Below, piece by piece: positions 27,003-36,060 of a stretch of 64,000 bases of DNA (position 1 is the first letter of the stretch; each line of letters begins with the position of its first letter). The DNA is from Tardiphaga robiniae (lineage in GTDB: Bacteria; Pseudomonadota; Alphaproteobacteria; Rhizobiales; Xanthobacteraceae): assembly GCF_001618955.1 (NCBI RefSeq), contig NZ_LVYV01000023.1, positions 310,001-374,000 on the forward strand, written 5' to 3'. Both the position numbers and the translations under genes were made by a program. Under the pieces are notes generated by a model. The model was not told where the DNA came from. It saw only the letters and a list, made by a program, of their open reading frames with translations, and ran no database searches.

Positions 27003-27668
27003 ATGGCACCGACTTTGAACCCCAGCACCTCCCTGAAAACCGCCGCTGCTCGTAATCCGACGGCCGACAAGCTGTTGCTCGCGGCGAGCGAACTGATGAT
27101 TGCCAGCAACTCCATCGAGGTGTCGCTGAGCGAGATTGCGCAGCAGTCGGGGGTCAATGCGGCGCTGGTGAAATATCATTTCGGCAACAAGGACGGGCTG
27201 CTGCTGGCGCTGCTTGCGCGCGACGCCGCCACCGAGATGACCAATCTGGAATATCTGCTGGCGCAGCCGATCTCGGCCACCGCAAAACTGCGGCTGCACA
27301 TCGCCGGTATCATCAAGGCCTATTACCAGTTCCCCTACATGAACCGGCTGATCCACTACTTGCTGCATGAAAGCAGCAACGAGGCGGCCGACGAAGTGTC
27401 GAAGTTCTTTGTGGGGCCGCTGCTCGGCTTCCATCGCCGACTGCTGGCAGAAGGGCTCGACTCCGGCGAATTTCGCAAGGTCGATCCGGTGCTGTTCTAC
27501 ACCAGCCTGATCGGCGCCTGCGACAACCTGTTCTTCAGCCGTCATGCGATGTCGCGCGCCATCGGCGTCGGCCCGGTGACCGATGAAGTCTGCCGCGACT
27601 ACGTCGCCCATATGGAAGCGATGCTGCTCGGCGGGATCCTCACAAACAAGAAGGCCGCAAAGGCCTGA
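27003..27668 (+). CDS. TetR-family transcriptional regulator
   Basis: A 221-residue regulator. The N-terminal helix-turn-helix is SLSEIAQQSGVNAALVKYHFGNKDGLLLALL, with KYHFGNKDGL as the TetR recognition helix pattern. The C-terminal ligand domain is helical and unassigned. The ATG at 27003 gives the usual N-terminal extension; a TTG at 26979 is less likely. It is divergent from the thiolase with 141 bases between starts, and lies upstream of the SDR-crotonase-ligase-dehydrogenase run, so it is a good candidate repressor of both sets. Its ligand may be an acyl-CoA (inference). Confidence 0.92.
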   Translation: MAPTLNPSTSLKTAAARNPTADKLLLAASELMIASNSIEVSLSEIAQQSGVNAALVKYHFGNKDGLLLALLARDAATEMTNLEYLLAQPISATAKLRLHIAGIIKAYYQFPYMNRLIHYLLHESSNEAADEVSKFFVGPLLGFHRRLLAEGLDSGEFRKVDPVLFYTSLIGACDNLFFSRHAMSRAIGVGPVTDEVCRDYVAHMEAMLLGGILTNKKAAKA

Positions 27669-27685
27669 CATCACGAGCTCAGAAG

Positions 27686-27885
27686 AAACGGCCCAAGGAA
27701 AACTGTCAAGAAAATTTAAAAACGTCGGGAAACGCCCAAGGAACTAAATTCAAGAATCAAAAAACAAGAAACGCCCAAGGATCAGTTTCAAGAACAACAA
27801 CCAAGAAAACGCCCAAGGACCACTTCTTCTTTTTCTTCTTCGTCGCGACTCAAAAATTCAAGAAACGATCAGAAACGCCCAAGGA
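27686..27885 (+). repeat. Five interspersed copies of AAACGCCCAAGGA in a 5' leader
   Basis: The 13-mer AAACGCCCAAGGA occurs at 27730-27742, 27769-27781, 27807-27819 and 27873-27885, with a one-base-longer version AAACGGCCCAAGGA at 27686-27699. Between copies the DNA is A-rich with repeated TTCAAGAA-like words. The last copy forms the Shine-Dalgarno region of the SDR gene at 27898. The spacing is irregular (38-66 bases), which argues against CRISPR. Confidence 0.85.
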
Positions 27886-27897
27886 AAGGCTCTATCC

Positions 27898-28656
27898 ATG
27901 CAGTTGAAAGACGTAGCCGTATTCATCACTGGCGGTGGTTCGGGCCTCGGTGCCGCGACCGCACGCGCGATGGCTGCCAAGGGCGCCAAGGTCGCCGTGT
28001 TCGATCGCGCGGCGGAGAATGCCGAGAAGGTCGCTGCCGAAGTGAAGGGCGTGGCCACCGTCGGCGACGTCACCAGCGAAAATGACGTCAAGGCGGCGCT
28101 CGCCAAGGCAGCCGCTGCGCATGGCACCGCGCGCGTGCTGATGAACTGCGCCGGTATCGGCGGTTCGCAGCGCATCGTCGGCAAGCAGGGCGTTTATCCG
28201 CTCGAGAAGTTCACCAATGTCATCATGGTGAACCTGATCGGCACCTTCAATTGCCTGCGTTTGTTCGCCGAGCAGCTCGCCGCCGCCGAACCGATCGGCG
28301 AGGAGCGCGGCGTCATCATCAACACCGCCAGCGTTGCGGCCTATGAAGGCCAGATCGGCCAGATCGCCTACTCCGCCTCGAAGGGGGGCGTTGTCGGCCT
28401 CACGCTGCCGGCCGCCCGCGATCTCGCCTCCAGCAAGATCCGCGTCAACACCATCGCCCCGGGCCTGTTCCTGACGCCGCTGCTGATGGGCCTCAATGAG
28501 GAAGCCCGCGCCAGCCTCGGCGCCCAGGTCCCGCATCCGGCCCGCCTCGGCGACGCCTCGGAATACGGCAACCTCGCGGTCCACATAGTCGAGAACCCGA
28601 TGCTGAACGGCGAGACCATCCGTCTCGACGGCGCCATCCGCATGGCTCCGCGGTAG
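27898..28656 (+). CDS. 3-hydroxyacyl-CoA dehydrogenase-type SDR
   Basis: A 252-residue SDR of the 3-hydroxyacyl-CoA dehydrogenase type-2 (HSD10-like) branch. NAD-binding TGGGSGLG is near residue 11, NCAGIG follows, and the active site has Ser in NTASVAAYEGQ and YSASK. The stretch GEERGVIINTASVA is characteristic of this branch. It would oxidise 3-hydroxyacyl-CoA to 3-ketoacyl-CoA. It is clearly paralogous to the SDR at 53498. The 229-base leader carries five copies of a 13-mer, the last one serving as ribosome binding site. Confidence 0.9.
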   Translation: MQLKDVAVFITGGGSGLGAATARAMAAKGAKVAVFDRAAENAEKVAAEVKGVATVGDVTSENDVKAALAKAAAAHGTARVLMNCAGIGGSQRIVGKQGVYPLEKFTNVIMVNLIGTFNCLRLFAEQLAAAEPIGEERGVIINTASVAAYEGQIGQIAYSASKGGVVGLTLPAARDLASSKIRVNTIAPGLFLTPLLMGLNEEARASLGAQVPHPARLGDASEYGNLAVHIVENPMLNGETIRLDGAIRMAPR

Positions 28657-28664
28657 TAGTTTTC

Positions 28665-28860
28665 CTTCTCCTCTCCCCCAGCGCGGCGTAGCCGCGCGCC
28701 GCGGGAGAGGGTGGATGCGCGCGCAGGCGCGCAGACGGGAGAGGGGTAGCCACAGACTCCTTAGTCTGCGGCTACCCCTCTCCCGAGCGAGTTTGTTTCT
28801 ACTGCCAGTGCTGCCCTCTCCCGCCTAGCGAAGCTTCGCTTCGCACTGGAGAGAGGGCGC
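28665..28860. repeat. CTCTCCC palindromic repeat, copy M
   Basis: A run of CTCTCCCCCAGCGC... GGGAGAGGGTGGATG... GACGGGAGAGGGGTAGCC and the complementary GGCTACCCCTCTCCCG, ending in GAGAGAGGGCGC. The inner GTAGCCACAGACT / AGTCTGCGGCTAC arms form a long hairpin. It fills the gap between the SDR and crotonase genes. Confidence 0.8.
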
Positions 28861-28898
28861 AATAACGAGCGCTAAAGGTGCCGTAACGGGAGTAACAC

Positions 28899-29705
28899 GT
28901 GACCTCACCGCTGCTGATCGAACACGACGATGGCGTGGACCGGGTGACGCTGAATCGTCCGGACAGTCTCAACGCGCTCGATCCTGCTCTGATCGACGCA
29001 CTGAACGACTATTTCGAAAGCCTGCAGCGCAATCGCAAGACGCGCGTCGTTGTCCTCAGAGGCGCCGGTGCCAATTTCTGCGCCGGGCTGGACCTCAAAC
29101 ATGCGATGGCTGCGCGCTCCGGCCAGAACGCGCCGCGCACCGTCACCGAGTCGCTGGATTCCCAGCGCCGCATCGCCGATATCGTGATGCTGATGCGCCG
29201 CTGCCCGCAGCCGATCATTGCGCTGGTGCAGGGCGCGGCTGCCGGCGGCGGTTTCGCGCTGGCGCTGGCCGCTGACATCCGTATTGCCGCAAAGTCGGCG
29301 CGGATGAACTGCGCCTTCATCAAGCTCGGCCTCGGCGGCTGCGATATCGGCTCAAGCTATTTCCTGCCGCGTCTCGTCGGCGTGTCCGTTGCGTCAGAAT
29401 TGATCCTCACCGGCCGCTTCATTCACGCCGATCGTGCGCTTGCCGTTGGGCTGGTGTCCGAAGTGGTCGATGACGGCCAGCTCGAGGCCGCCGCCGCGCC
29501 CTATGTCGAGGCGATGATGACGGCGTCGCCGGTTGGGCTTCGGCTGTCCAAGGAATGTATCAATATGTCCGTCGATGCCGGCTCCATCGAAGCCGTCATC
29601 GCCATGGAGGATCGCAATCAGGTGCTGTGCAGCCGCTCGGAGGACTTCGAGGAAGGCATCCGCGCATTCATCGAGAAACGAAAGCCGTTTTACATCACAC
29701 GTTAA
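28899..29705 (+). CDS. Enoyl-CoA hydratase/isomerase (crotonase) family protein
   Basis: A 268-residue crotonase. The oxyanion-hole segments are GAGANFCAGLDLKH and QGAAAGGGFALALAADIRIA, followed by LGLGGCDIGSSYFLPRLVG. The position usually held by a catalytic Glu reads Cys-Asp in this last segment, so hydratase activity is not assured. The start is GTG at 28899 with GGGAG upstream. It lies between the SDR and the feruloyl-CoA-synthase-like ligase, which together form a trio repeated in a different order at 50.7-54.3 kb. Confidence 0.88.
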   Translation: MTSPLLIEHDDGVDRVTLNRPDSLNALDPALIDALNDYFESLQRNRKTRVVVLRGAGANFCAGLDLKHAMAARSGQNAPRTVTESLDSQRRIADIVMLMRRCPQPIIALVQGAAAGGGFALALAADIRIAAKSARMNCAFIKLGLGGCDIGSSYFLPRLVGVSVASELILTGRFIHADRALAVGLVSEVVDDGQLEAAAAPYVEAMMTASPVGLRLSKECINMSVDAGSIEAVIAMEDRNQVLCSRSEDFEEGIRAFIEKRKPFYITR

Positions 29706-29783
29706 AGCGTGATCTCACGCAACGAATACAAGGTCCGACAAACGAGACCATGGTTCGACAAGAACGGTTTTGGGAGAAACCAC

Positions 29784-31658
29784 ATGAACGCCCAGGCTGC
29801 CGCGGTGCTGACAAAGCCCGCCTTCCGCAAGATCCACTGGATGGAGCGCGACATCGATGTCGAGCGCCGCACGGATGGCGTGATTGTCATGAAGTCGCGC
29901 GTGCCGTTGATGGCTTATGAGACCCATCTTCCGGCCTCGCTGGCGAAATGGGCGAAGGAACGTCCTGATCACACCTGGCTGGCGCAGCGCGCCGGTGCGG
30001 ACCGTCAGTGGCGCAATCTCAGCTACGCCGAGGCCAAGCGCACGGTGGATTCGCTGACCCAGGCGTTGCTCGACATGGAGCTGGAGGTGGATCGCCCTAT
30101 CGCAATTCTCTCGGGCAATTCCATCGAACACGCGCTGATGACCCAGGCTGCGATGCAGGCGCGCCATCCGGCAGCACCCGTGTCGCCGGCCTATTCGCTG
30201 ATGAGCCAGGACCACGCCAAGCTGAAATATCTGTTCGACCTCATCAAGCCCGCCGTGGTGATGGTGCAGGACGGCCCGAGCTTCCAGAAGGCGCTCGATG
30301 CGCTGGATCTCAACGGCATCAAGATCGTGCATGTGGCGCGCGCGCCGGCAGGCATTGCAAGCATCGCTTATGCGGACATGGCCGCCACCAAGGTGACGCC
30401 TGCGGTCGATGCATCCATTGCGCAGATCACGCCCGACACCGTCGGCAAGCTGCTGTTCACATCCGGCTCGACGGGCATGCCGAAAGCCGTGATCAACACC
30501 CAGCGCATGATGACCGCCAATGCCGCCCAGATGATGCAGACGCGCCCGCGCGATGCGCATGCGCAGCCGCCGGTCTATCTCGACTGGATGCCGTGGAACC
30601 ACACAATGGGTGGCAACGCGCTGTTTCACCCGCTGCTGATCGAGGGCGGCACGCTCTATATCGATGACGGCCGACCGATGCCCGGGATGATCGACGAGAC
30701 GCTGCGCAATCTGCGCGAGATTTCGCCGACCTATTACGCCAATGTCCCCGCAGGCTATGCCGCCATCGCCAGCGCGATGGAGAAGGACGATGCGCTGGCG
30801 CGCTCGTTCTTCAAGAACCTGAACCTGATGGCCTATGGCGGTGCACGTCTCCCCGACGATCTCTATGACCGTATGCAGGCATTGGCTGTGCGCGCCACCG
30901 GCGAGCGCATCGTGTTCTATACCGGCTGGGGCTGCACCGAGACGTCGCCGACCTCGACCGGCACCTATTGGGACACAGAGCGCGTCGGCCTGATCGGCCT
31001 GCCGTTTCCCGGCGTCGAATTGAAGATGGTGCCGGTGGATTCGAAATACGAATTGCGGCTGCGCGGCGTCAATGTAATGCCGGGCTACTATCGCCAGCCG
31101 GACCTCACCAAAGCGGCCTTCGACGAGGAAGGCTTCTACAAGATCGGCGACGCTGGCATTTTCGTCGACGACAACGACCCTGTGCAGGGCCTGATTTTTT
31201 CCGGTCGCGTGGTCGAAGACTTCAAGCTGACCACCGGCACCTTCGTGCATGTCGGCTCGTTGCGCACCGATGTGATCGCCGAGGCGACGCCGGTGGTGCA
31301 GGATGCGCTGATCACGGGACAGGATCGTCCTTACATCGGCGTGCTGGCCTGGCCCAATCTGCCGGCCTGCCGCATCATGATCGGCGAGCCCGAAGCTGAT
31401 TTCGCCGATGTGGTGAAACATCCTGCTGTGCTCGCCAGCCTCAAGAACGGCCTGCAGGCCCACAACGCCTCCTGCGAAGGCGCCAGCAGCCGGCGCATTG
31501 CGCGCGCGATGTTCATGGTCGAGCCGGCGTCGATCGACGGCAACGAACTCACCGACAAGGGCTACATCAACCAGCGCGCTGGCCTCGAACGCCGCGCGGC
31601 ATTGGTCAGCCAGCTTTACGCCGAGCACCCTGGCGAAGACGTCATCATCCTCAACTAG
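29784..31658 (+). CDS. Feruloyl-CoA synthetase-like AMP-dependent ligase
   Basis: A 624-residue ligase, paralog of the CouB-like enzyme at 51565. The adenylation signature FTSGSTGMPKAV begins at residue 225. PVYLDWMPWNHTMGGN, GWGCTETSPT and the C-terminal GNELTDKGYINQRA (in place of the standard PxTxGK lysine motif) are typical of the feruloyl-CoA synthase branch. Start ATG at 29784 has GGGAGA upstream; a longer reading to 29709 lacks support. The immediate neighbours (crotonase, acyl-CoA dehydrogenases) suggest use on an aryl- or cyclo-alkanoic acid. Confidence 0.88.
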   Translation: MNAQAAAVLTKPAFRKIHWMERDIDVERRTDGVIVMKSRVPLMAYETHLPASLAKWAKERPDHTWLAQRAGADRQWRNLSYAEAKRTVDSLTQALLDMELEVDRPIAILSGNSIEHALMTQAAMQARHPAAPVSPAYSLMSQDHAKLKYLFDLIKPAVVMVQDGPSFQKALDALDLNGIKIVHVARAPAGIASIAYADMAATKVTPAVDASIAQITPDTVGKLLFTSGSTGMPKAVINTQRMMTANAAQMMQTRPRDAHAQPPVYLDWMPWNHTMGGNALFHPLLIEGGTLYIDDGRPMPGMIDETLRNLREISPTYYANVPAGYAAIASAMEKDDALARSFFKNLNLMAYGGARLPDDLYDRMQALAVRATGERIVFYTGWGCTETSPTSTGTYWDTERVGLIGLPFPGVELKMVPVDSKYELRLRGVNVMPGYYRQPDLTKAAFDEEGFYKIGDAGIFVDDNDPVQGLIFSGRVVEDFKLTTGTFVHVGSLRTDVIAEATPVVQDALITGQDRPYIGVLAWPNLPACRIMIGEPEADFADVVKHPAVLASLKNGLQAHNASCEGASSRRIARAMFMVEPASIDGNELTDKGYINQRAGLERRAALVSQLYAEHPGEDVIILN

Positions 31659-31689
31659 ACTTTCATCGATCAGAACAGAGTACACCGCC

Positions 31690-32817
31690 ATGAACTTCGA
31701 TTTCTCCGACGACCAGAAGCAGCTCCGCGATGAAGCCCGGCGTTTTCTCACCGAGAAGTGCCCGCCGAAAGCCGTGCGCGCCGTGATCGACGGCAAGGCG
31801 CCCTATGATCGCGAGCTCTGGAAGGGCCTCGCGGATATGGGCTTCCTTGGCGTCGCCATTCCGGAAGCGTTCGGCGGTTCGGGCGCCGGCCATCTCGAAC
31901 TCTGCGTAATCGCCGAGGAAATGGGCCGCGCGCTGGCGCCGGTGCCGTTCTCCTCGACGGTTTATCTCGCCGCCGAAGCGCTGCTGCTGGCCGGCTCCGA
32001 TGCGCAGAAGCAGAAGTGGTTGCCGGCGATCGCACAAGGCAATGCCATTGGCACGTTGGCGCTGTTCGAAGGCTCCGGCAATCCGTCGCCGAAGGCGATC
32101 AAGCTCGCCGCCGCGAATGGTGTGCTCAATGGCACCAAGAAGCCGGTCGCCGACGGTGCGATTGCTGACTTCGCCATCGTCGCCGCGCGCACGGGCTCGA
32201 CCGGTCGCGACAGCGATATCGCGCTGTTTCTGGTTGATCTCACCAGCGAGGGCGTCGAGGCCAAGGCGCTGACCTCCATCGATCCGTCGCGCAATCAGGC
32301 CGAAATCTCGTTCAAGAACGTCAAGGCCGAGCCGCTCGGCGCAGCCAATGAAGGCTGGAGCATCCTCTCCCAGGTGCTCGACCGCGCCGCGGTGCTGATC
32401 GGCTTCGAGCAGGTCGGCGGTTCCGACCGTGCGCTGGAAATGGGCCGCGACTACGCGCTCGACCGCATCGCCTTCGGTCGTCAGATCGGTTCGTTCCAGG
32501 CGGTCAAGCACATGCTCGCCGACATGTATGTCTCGGCGACGCTGGCACGCTCCAATTGTTACTACGGCGCTTGGGCGCTCTCGACCAACGCGTCGGAACT
32601 GCCGGAAGCCGCCGCTGCAGCACGCATCAGTGCGACGCAGGCATTCCAGCATTGTTCGAAGAACAACATCCAGGTTCATGGCGGCATGGGCTTCACCTGG
32701 GAGTTCGACTGCCACCTCTACTACCGCCGCTCCAACGCGGTGGCTGTCGGGCTCGGCTCACTGTCTTATTGGGAAGATCAGTTGATCGAGCGCATGCGCC
32801 AGAAGAATGCGGCGTAA
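31690..32817 (+). CDS. Acyl-CoA dehydrogenase (shorter subunit type)
   Basis: A 375-residue flavoprotein that introduces a 2,3-double bond in acyl-CoA. It opens MNFDFSDDQKQLRDEARRFL and ends with ALGRQIGSFQAVKHMLAD-like and HGGMGFTWEFDCHLYYRR blocks. The canonical catalytic Glu position is not obvious. In related clusters such a shorter protein pairs with a longer paralog as a hetero-oligomer; the next gene starts 12 bases downstream. Start at 31690 follows a short intergenic gap after the ligase, so it is in the same operon. Confidence 0.93.
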   Translation: MNFDFSDDQKQLRDEARRFLTEKCPPKAVRAVIDGKAPYDRELWKGLADMGFLGVAIPEAFGGSGAGHLELCVIAEEMGRALAPVPFSSTVYLAAEALLLAGSDAQKQKWLPAIAQGNAIGTLALFEGSGNPSPKAIKLAAANGVLNGTKKPVADGAIADFAIVAARTGSTGRDSDIALFLVDLTSEGVEAKALTSIDPSRNQAEISFKNVKAEPLGAANEGWSILSQVLDRAAVLIGFEQVGGSDRALEMGRDYALDRIAFGRQIGSFQAVKHMLADMYVSATLARSNCYYGAWALSTNASELPEAAAAARISATQAFQHCSKNNIQVHGGMGFTWEFDCHLYYRRSNAVAVGLGSLSYWEDQLIERMRQKNAA

Positions 32818-32829
32818 GGATCAATCGAG

Positions 32830-34074
32830 ATGAATTTCGATGACACCCCGCAGGAGGCCGCGTTTCGCGCCGAGGCGAAAGCCTGGATCGCGGCCCATGC
32901 GCCCAAGCAATACGAAGACGAGCTGAAGAAGGCCGCGCTCGGCCGCATCCAGCTCAAGAGCGCGAATATCCTTGAAGTCGCAAAAGCCTGGCAGAAGAAG
33001 AAGGCCGATGCCGGCTGGGCCGTACCGCATTGGCCGAAGGACTATGGCGGTCGAGGCGCCTCGCCCATCGAGCGCGTGATCTGGCAGCAGGAAGAGGGCG
33101 TGTTTGGCAAGCTCGGCACGCTGTTCATCATCGGCCACGGCATGTGCGGCCCGACCATGATGGCCTATGCCGCCGAGGAGCATAAACGGCAGTATCTGCC
33201 GCCGCTGGCCTCCGGCGAGAAGATCTGGTGCCAGTTGTTTTCCGAACCTGCAGGGGGATCCGACGTTGCCGGTCTGCGCACCCGTGCGGAGAAGGACGGC
33301 GATGACTGGTTGATCAACGGCCAGAAGATCTGGACCTCAGGTGCGCATTACTCGGATTACGGCATCCTGATCACCCGCACCGACCCGACTGTGCCCAAAC
33401 ACAAGGGTCTCACCATGTTCTTCCTGGACATGAAGAGCCCAGGCGTCGAGGTGAAGCCGATCAAGCAGGCCAACGGTCAGGCCGAATTCAACGAAGTCTA
33501 TTTCACCGACGTCCGCATCCCGGACTCGCAGCGGCTAGGCGCCGTCGGCGATGGCTGGAACGTGTCGCTGACCACGCTGATGAACGAGCGCATGGCGATC
33601 GGCGCCAATGTTGCCACGGGATTCCCGGAACTGTTCGAATTCTGCAGCAGTCTGATGCTGGACGATGGTCCCGCCATCGACGACCCCGCCGTGCGCTCCA
33701 AGCTTGCCAACTGGGCGGTGCGTGCCTCGGGCCTGCGTTACACGGCATTCCGTTCGATCTCCGCACTGTCGCGCGGCGAACGGCCGGGCCCGGAAAACTC
33801 CATCGGCAAACTCGTCGCCGGCGCCATGTTGCAAGATGTCGCGACCTATGCGCTCGATCTGCAGGGGGCGGCCGGCGTGCTGAACGGGCCGGAGGATGCG
33901 GAGGTCGCCGGCAAATTCCAGGCGATGCTGCTGCGGTCGCCCGCGACGCGCGTCGAGGGCGGCACCGACGAGATTCTGCGCAACATCATCGCGGAACGTG
34001 TGCTCGGCCTGCCGGGCGACATCCGCGTCGACAAGGACGTGCCATTCAACAAGATCCCGACCAAGGGACGATAA
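32830..34074 (+). CDS. Acyl-CoA dehydrogenase, tandem copy 1
   Basis: A 414-residue acyl-CoA dehydrogenase of the long type. Motifs include WCQLFSEPAGGSDVAGLRTRA (FAD/substrate contact), KIWTSGAHYSDYGILITRTD, and the C-terminal block TRVEGGTDEILRNIIAERVLGLPGD, where Arg/Glu-Gly-Gly-Thr supports FAD binding. It is a near-duplicate of the next gene. It starts twelve bases after the previous dehydrogenase. A strong terminator follows directly after its stop codon. Confidence 0.94.
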   Translation: MNFDDTPQEAAFRAEAKAWIAAHAPKQYEDELKKAALGRIQLKSANILEVAKAWQKKKADAGWAVPHWPKDYGGRGASPIERVIWQQEEGVFGKLGTLFIIGHGMCGPTMMAYAAEEHKRQYLPPLASGEKIWCQLFSEPAGGSDVAGLRTRAEKDGDDWLINGQKIWTSGAHYSDYGILITRTDPTVPKHKGLTMFFLDMKSPGVEVKPIKQANGQAEFNEVYFTDVRIPDSQRLGAVGDGWNVSLTTLMNERMAIGANVATGFPELFEFCSSLMLDDGPAIDDPAVRSKLANWAVRASGLRYTAFRSISALSRGERPGPENSIGKLVAGAMLQDVATYALDLQGAAGVLNGPEDAEVAGKFQAMLLRSPATRVEGGTDEILRNIIAERVLGLPGDIRVDKDVPFNKIPTKGR

Positions 34075-34077
34075 CTG

Positions 34078-34120
34078 GCGACCAGGGTGACTTGCTGCCC
34101 TGGTCGCAGTTTTTCTTTTT
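34078..34120 (+). terminator. Intrinsic terminator between the tandem dehydrogenase genes
   Basis: GCGACCAGGG (34078-34087) pairs perfectly with CCCTGGTCGC (34098-34107) around TGACTTGCTG, then a T-rich tract TTTTTTCTTTTT to about 34121. It lies within what otherwise looks like one operon. Confidence 0.9.
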
Positions 34121-34137
34121 CGTAGAGGACGACTGCC

Positions 34138-35367
34138 ATGAATTTCGATGACACGCCGCAGGAAGCCGAATTCCGCGCGATTGCGCGCAAGTGGATCGAT
34201 GCGAACGCGCCGAAGGAGCTGGAGGCCGAGCTGACCAAGCGCGCCAGCGAGAAGCGCGATGCGATGCTCGATGTCGCCAAGGCGTGGCAGAAGAAGAAGG
34301 CCGATGCCGGCTGGGCCTGTCTGCATTGGCCGAAGGAATATGGCGGCCGTGGGTCGTCGCCGATCGAGCGCGTGATCTGGCAGCAGGAAGAGGGTGTCTA
34401 TGACAAGCTCGCGCGGCCCTTCGCCATCGGGCAGGGCATGTGCGGTCCCACCGTGATGGCCTATGCGTCCGAAGACCAGAAGCGCAAATACCTGCCGCCG
34501 CTGGCGTCGGGCGAGAAGGTCTGGTGTCAGCTGTTCTCTGAACCCGCCGGTGGTTCCGACGTCGCCGGCTTGCGTACCCGCGCGGAGAAGGATGGTGACG
34601 ACTGGATCGTCAACGGCCAGAAGATCTGGACCTCCGGCGCGCATTATTCCGACTACGGCATTCTCATTACCCGCACCGACCCGAATGTGCCCAAGCACAA
34701 GGGGCTCACCATGTTCTTCCTGGACATGAAGAGCGAAGGCGTCGAGGTGAAGCCGATCAAGCAGGCCAATGGCATGCAGGAATTCAACGAGGTGTTCTTC
34801 ACCAATGTCCGGATTCCCGACGCGCAGCGGCTCGGTGCCGTCGGTGACGGCTGGAACGTGTCGCTGACCACGCTGATGAACGAGCGCATGTCGATCGGCT
34901 CACGCGTCGCCACGGGTTTCCCGGAACTGTTCGAATTCTGCAGCAACCTGATGCTCGAAGACGGTCTCGCCATCGACGATCCCAATGTGCGCTCAAAGCT
35001 GGCAAGCTGGGCCGTGAAGAACTCCGGCCTGAAATACACTAGCTATCGCTCGATCTCGGCGCTGTCGAAGGGCGAGCGTCCGGGTCCGGAAAACTCCATC
35101 GGCAAGCTGGTCTCCGGCATGATGATGCAGGACATCGCGATGTTCGCTGCCGACCTGCAGGGCGCTTCCGGCGCGCTGGTCGGTGCCGATGCGGAAGCAG
35201 CCGGCGAATTTCAGGCGACGATTCTCGGCTCGCCCTCCATGCGTATCGCCGGCGGCACCGACGAGATCCTGCACAACATCATCGCCGAGCGTGTGCTCGG
35301 TCTGCCCGGTGATATCCGCGTCGACAAGGACGTGCCGTTCAACAAGGTCCCGACCAAGGGACGGTAA
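34138..35367 (+). CDS. Acyl-CoA dehydrogenase, tandem copy 2
   Basis: A 409-residue paralog of the preceding gene; the two share the opening MNFDDTPQEA, long identical blocks (for instance WCQLFSEPAGGSDVAGLRT) and the same ending DVPFNK(I/V)PTKGR. Differences concentrate in residues 12-45 and near residues 345-365. The FAD-binding block RIAGGTDEILHNIIAERVLG is intact. AGAGGA lies upstream of the ATG. It is separated from copy 1 by a terminator, so the two may be expressed at different levels. Confidence 0.94.
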   Translation: MNFDDTPQEAEFRAIARKWIDANAPKELEAELTKRASEKRDAMLDVAKAWQKKKADAGWACLHWPKEYGGRGSSPIERVIWQQEEGVYDKLARPFAIGQGMCGPTVMAYASEDQKRKYLPPLASGEKVWCQLFSEPAGGSDVAGLRTRAEKDGDDWIVNGQKIWTSGAHYSDYGILITRTDPNVPKHKGLTMFFLDMKSEGVEVKPIKQANGMQEFNEVFFTNVRIPDAQRLGAVGDGWNVSLTTLMNERMSIGSRVATGFPELFEFCSNLMLEDGLAIDDPNVRSKLASWAVKNSGLKYTSYRSISALSKGERPGPENSIGKLVSGMMMQDIAMFAADLQGASGALVGADAEAAGEFQATILGSPSMRIAGGTDEILHNIIAERVLGLPGDIRVDKDVPFNKVPTKGR

Positions 35368-35375
35368 GGTTAACT

Positions 35376-36053
35376 ATGACTGCTCCCATCGACACGCTCG
35401 AAGATCTTCTGGCGTCACGCTACTCCTGCCGCGCCTACAAAACCAAGCAGGTGCCGCGCGATATCATCGATCGCATTCTCAATGCTGCGCAAAAGACCGC
35501 TTCATGGTGCAACAGCCAGCCGTGGCAGGTGACCATCACCTCGGGCAACGCGACCATGAAATTCCGCGACGTTCTGTATCCGGTTGCGGCCGCGAGCACG
35601 CCGAGCACCGGAGACTTTGAGTTTCCGCGCGAATATCGCGGCGTCTATCTGGATCGCCGCCGCGAAAGCGGCTTCCAGCTCTACAACACGCTAGGCATCG
35701 CGCGCGGCGATAAGGCGGCCTATGCCGAACAGGCGTTGCAGAACTTCAATTTCTTCGGCGCGCCGCATGTGGCGATCATCACCTCGGACGAGGCACTCGG
35801 CGTCTATGGCGCGGTGGACTGTGGTGGCTATGTGAACAATTTTATGCTGGCTGCGCAGGCGCTCGGCCTCGCGACCGTGCCGCAGGCGGCGCTGGCGTTT
35901 CACTCGGCCGTGGTGCGCCAGCATTTCGGCATGAGCGACGATCGCCGCGTCGTTTGCGGTATCTCGTTCGGCTATCCGGACCGCGAGCACAAGGTCAACA
36001 GCTACCGAACCAACCGCGCGCAGTTGGACGACGTGGCGACGTTTGTGGAGTGA
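35376..36053 (+). CDS. Nitroreductase family flavoprotein
   Basis: A 225-residue FMN-dependent NAD(P)H oxidoreductase. The N-terminal SRYSCRAY motif binds FMN phosphate, WCNSQPWQV follows, and the C-terminal VVCGISFGYPDREHKVNSYRTNR is typical. The family reduces nitro groups, quinones or enones. It begins eight bases after the last dehydrogenase, so it is probably cotranscribed and might act on an enoyl- or quinone-like intermediate; this role is inferred from position only. Confidence 0.92.
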   Translation: MTAPIDTLEDLLASRYSCRAYKTKQVPRDIIDRILNAAQKTASWCNSQPWQVTITSGNATMKFRDVLYPVAAASTPSTGDFEFPREYRGVYLDRRRESGFQLYNTLGIARGDKAAYAEQALQNFNFFGAPHVAIITSDEALGVYGAVDCGGYVNNFMLAAQALGLATVPQAALAFHSAVVRQHFGMSDDRRVVCGISFGYPDREHKVNSYRTNRAQLDDVATFVE

Positions 36054-36060
36054 CTCTGCT

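Noticed and set aside
27686-27885. Array of short repeats considered as a CRISPR
   Set aside because: The unit is only 13 bases, spacers are irregular (38-66 base steps) and similar to one another (A-rich), and no cas genes are present.
29715-31796. A 693-residue open frame on the minus strand opposite the feruloyl-CoA-synthase-like gene
   Set aside because: It is a GC-driven antisense shadow: His/Arg-rich, no family features, no ribosome binding site, and fully covered by a gene with clear motifs.
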